Shown piece after piece: positions 62,427-64,000 of a stretch of 64,000 bases of DNA. Source of the DNA: JBHYGK01 sp051859045. Lineage in GTDB: Bacteria > Pseudomonadota > Gammaproteobacteria > Xanthomonadales > Xanthomonadaceae. The stretch is taken from the NCBI GenBank assembly GCA_051859045.1, contig JBHYGK010000056.1, positions 62,001 to 126,000 of the forward strand, written 5' to 3'. Both the position numbers and the translations under genes were made by a program. The number at the start of each line of letters is the position of its first letter. The stretch's first letter is position 1. The notes under the pieces were generated by a model. The model saw only the letters and a program-made list of their open reading frames with translations. It did no database searches and was not told the DNA's origin.

Positions 62427-63857
62427 ATGCCCGCGACCCGCGTCCTCACCGGCATCACGACCACCGGCACCCCGCACCTCGGCAACTACGTCGGCGCCAT
62501 CCGCCCCGCCATCGAGGCCAGCCGCGCGCCCGGCGCGGAGAGCTTCTTCTTCCTGGCCGACTACCACGCGCTGATCAAGTGCGACGAGCCCGCGCGCATC
62601 GCGCGCTCGCGCCAGGAGATCGCGGCCACGTGGCTGGCCAGCGGGCTCGACCCGGCGCGGGTGACGTTCTACCGCCAGTCCGACATCCCCGAGATCCCCG
62701 AGCTCACCTGGCTGCTGACCTGCGTCGCCGGCAAGGGCCTGCTCAACCGCGCGCATGCCTACAAGGCGTCCGTCGACCGCAACCTCGAGGCCGGCGACGA
62801 CGCGGATGCCGGGATCACGATGGGGCTGTTCTGCTACCCGGTGCTGATGGCCGCCGACATCCTGATGTTCAACGCCCACCGCGTGCCGGTGGGCCGCGAC
62901 CAGGTGCAGCACATCGAGATGGCGCGCGACATGGGCCAGCGCTTCAACCACCTCTTCGGCGGCGGGCGCGCGCTGTTCACCCTGCCCGAGGCGGTGGTGG
63001 ACGAGGCGGTGGCCACGCTGCCCGGCCTCGACGGCCGCAAGATGAGCAAGAGCTACGACAACACCGTGCCGCTGTTCGCCGGCGGCGAGAAGGCCACCCG
63101 CGAGGCGATCGCGCGGATCGTCACCGACTCGCGCGCGCCCGGCGAGCCCAAGGACGCCGAGGGCACGGCGCTGCACCTGCTGTTCCAGGCCTTCGCCACG
63201 CCCGACGAGACCGCTGGCTTCCTGGCCGACCTGCGCGGCGGCCTGGGCTGGGGCGAGGCCAAGCAGCGCCTCGCCGCCCAGGTCGAGCGCCAGGTCGCGC
63301 CGATGCGCGAGCGCTACGCCGCGCTGATGGCGCGCCCCGACGAGCTCGAGGACGTGCTGCTGGCGGGCGCGGCGAAGGCGCGCGCGGTGGCCACGCCGTT
63401 CCTGGCCGAGCTGCGCGCCGCGGTGGGCCTGCGTTCGATGTCAACAAATGTGGTGGTGGAATCAAAAAAGCCCGCTACGCGCTATGCGAATCCAGGAGTC
63501 AAGAAGGCTCTGTTTAAGATCTTTAGAGAGAAAGATCATTTCAAGAGCAAGATTCTGCTGGGAAGCCACGTCGTGGCCGAGCTTGGGCCTTTCTCGTCCG
63601 GTGCGGACGCGAGCAAGTACCTCTATTCAAAGGTCGCTCCACTCTTCTCCAGGAGAGCCAAAAAGAAGTCAGACGAGCAGCTTATTGCTCAAGTCAAAAG
63701 ATACCTGGATGGCTCTCTAGCCAAGACTGAGAGTGATCCAAGAGTCGTAAAGGTTCTCTTCACGTACGAGAAGTTTTCTGACGTGAAGCAGGCAGTGAGC
63801 ATCCTTGTCGATGAGAAAATTGCTGAACTGAAAAAAGAAGCCGAGAAGGGCGCCTGA
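62427..63857 (+). CDS. trpS: Tryptophanyl-tRNA synthetase with a foreign low-GC C-terminal domain
   Basis: Class I synthetase charging tRNA-Trp, 476 aa in total. Residues 1-337 are a complete TrpS core with the HIGH-type motif TPHLGNYVGA and KMSKS (in LDGRKMSKSYDN), about the full length of E. coli TrpS. The frame then continues for 139 residues (338-476) of Lys-rich sequence encoded by about 48 % G+C DNA, starting with MSTNVVVESKKP and ending KKEAEKGA. I do not recognise that domain. It may be a fused domain or a separate gene that removed the trpS stop. The next gene starts three bases after the stop. Confidence 0.93.
   Translation: MPATRVLTGITTTGTPHLGNYVGAIRPAIEASRAPGAESFFFLADYHALIKCDEPARIARSRQEIAATWLASGLDPARVTFYRQSDIPEIPELTWLLTCVAGKGLLNRAHAYKASVDRNLEAGDDADAGITMGLFCYPVLMAADILMFNAHRVPVGRDQVQHIEMARDMGQRFNHLFGGGRALFTLPEAVVDEAVATLPGLDGRKMSKSYDNTVPLFAGGEKATREAIARIVTDSRAPGEPKDAEGTALHLLFQAFATPDETAGFLADLRGGLGWGEAKQRLAAQVERQVAPMRERYAALMARPDELEDVLLAGAAKARAVATPFLAELRAAVGLRSMSTNVVVESKKPATRYANPGVKKALFKIFREKDHFKSKILLGSHVVAELGPFSSGADASKYLYSKVAPLFSRRAKKKSDEQLIAQVKRYLDGSLAKTESDPRVVKVLFTYEKFSDVKQAVSILVDEKIAELKKEAEKGA
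63431..63853 (+). other. Low-GC foreign segment fused to trpS
   Basis: By hand count 192 of 400 bases (63441-63840) are G or C, against about three quarters in the flanks. In frame it uses AGA (three times), AGG, CTA, GTA and several TCA codons that the neighbouring genes avoid. It opens with an in-frame ATG (63438) without a ribosome binding site and is free of stops for 139 codons, so it is selected or recent coding DNA. Composition shifts within about 10 bases at the left edge. No target-site duplication, terminal inverted repeat or integrase is visible. Confidence 0.85.
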
Positions 63858-63860
63858 GCC

Positions 63861-64000
63861 ATGCACCAGTGGCTGGCGGTGGCGATGTTCCTGCCGTGGT
63901 TCGCGATCGTGGCCTGGGCCTATACCCGGCTGCCGCGGCCGCGCCCGGGCGAGCGCCCGCGCGGCGCCTACGACGCGGTGGTCATCGCGCTGGGCCTGGG
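63861..64000 (+). CDS. Membrane protein downstream of trpS (partial)
   Basis: The first 46 codons of a gene cut by the window end. They begin MHQWLAVAMFLPWFAIVAWA, one clear membrane helix, then an Arg/Pro-rich cytosolic stretch and VVIALGLG, perhaps the start of a second helix. Codon use is again GC-rich, so the foreign segment ends before this gene. Function is unknown. Confidence 0.7.
   Translation, partial: MHQWLAVAMFLPWFAIVAWAYTRLPRPRPGERPRGAYDAVVIALGL

Noticed and set aside
63431..63853. Insertion sequence or integron cassette at the trpS 3' end
   Set aside because: The segment is only about 420 bases, with no transposase, terminal inverted repeats, attC-like structure or visible target duplication. 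The foreign origin stands, but the mechanism is not shown.

Overview
The window is very GC-rich chromosomal DNA (roughly three quarters G+C, nearly every third codon position G or C) from a gammaproteobacterium. Gene content and order point to the Xanthomonadales/Lysobacterales, probably a Lysobacter-like genus: an mreBCD-mrdA-rodA-mltB-rlpA-dacC-ybeD-lipB-lipA cell-wall and lipoate block, a birA-coaX-SPOR block, a split B12-dependent ribonucleotide reductase and a PepSY/PhoP/PhoQ-type cassette. The family placement rests on recall of gene order, not on a search. About 50 protein genes and one tRNA are packed tightly; many pairs overlap by ATGA, GTGA or TGATG.

Layout. 0.2-3.9 kb: HslVU protease behind a sigma32-like promoter, a SnoaL-like protein, a DUF971 protein and UbiE. 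3.9-10.3 kb: an orphan GspE-type ATPase (minus), then an M1 aminopeptidase, alpha/beta hydrolase and lipoprotein operon, then a PfkB-family kinase (minus). 10.5-24.4 kb: the rod-shape and peptidoglycan operon (MreBCD, PBP2, RodA, MltB, RlpA, DacC), DUF493, LipB, LipA and the tail-specific protease Prc. 24.4-26.4 kb: an AraC/Ogt DNA repair fusion and an EamA exporter. 26.4-32.7 kb (minus): a HAD phosphatase, M17 peptidase, HlyD-like adaptor, ABC ATPase and two permeases, in one overlapping operon. 32.8-35.6 kb (minus): a YqjD/YqjE-like membrane set and a DegP/DegQ protease with its own sigma32-like promoter. 35.8-39.8 kb: class II ribonucleotide reductase split into NrdJa and NrdJb, with a lysine/alanine-rich histone H1-like gene between the halves. 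A textbook sigma70 promoter and an NrdR-box-like site lie upstream.

39.8-46.9 kb: a GGDEF-EAL protein, DUF1289, HAD, two TonB-like proteins, an HPF-like ribosome hibernation factor, a repeat-rich basic secreted protein and DusA. 47-50.7 kb: the PepSY/PhoP/PhoQ-like cassette, an MtfA-like peptidase and a small secreted protein. 50.8-59.3 kb: a DAK2-DegV fusion, PlsY, BirA, CoaX, a SPOR-like protein, a large EAL protein with a degenerate GGDEF site, and tRNA-Thr(TGT). 59.3-64 kb: an unusual SDR protein, arginase, an entericidin-like lipoprotein, TrpS and the start of a membrane protein.

The most striking feature is at the end. The TrpS catalytic core ends at residue 337, and the frame continues without a stop into 139 codons of about 48 % G+C DNA using codons (AGA, AGG, CTA, GTA, TCA) that the surrounding genes avoid. 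This segment begins with its own ATG and gives way to GC-rich DNA just before the stop. It looks like a recently acquired foreign gene or domain fused in frame to an essential aminoacyl-tRNA synthetase. I do not recognise the family. A second theme is promoter architecture: four genes have a -10-like hexamer 6-7 bases before the start codon and no Shine-Dalgarno sequence, which suggests leaderless mRNAs. No CRISPR array, insertion sequence or prophage was seen.
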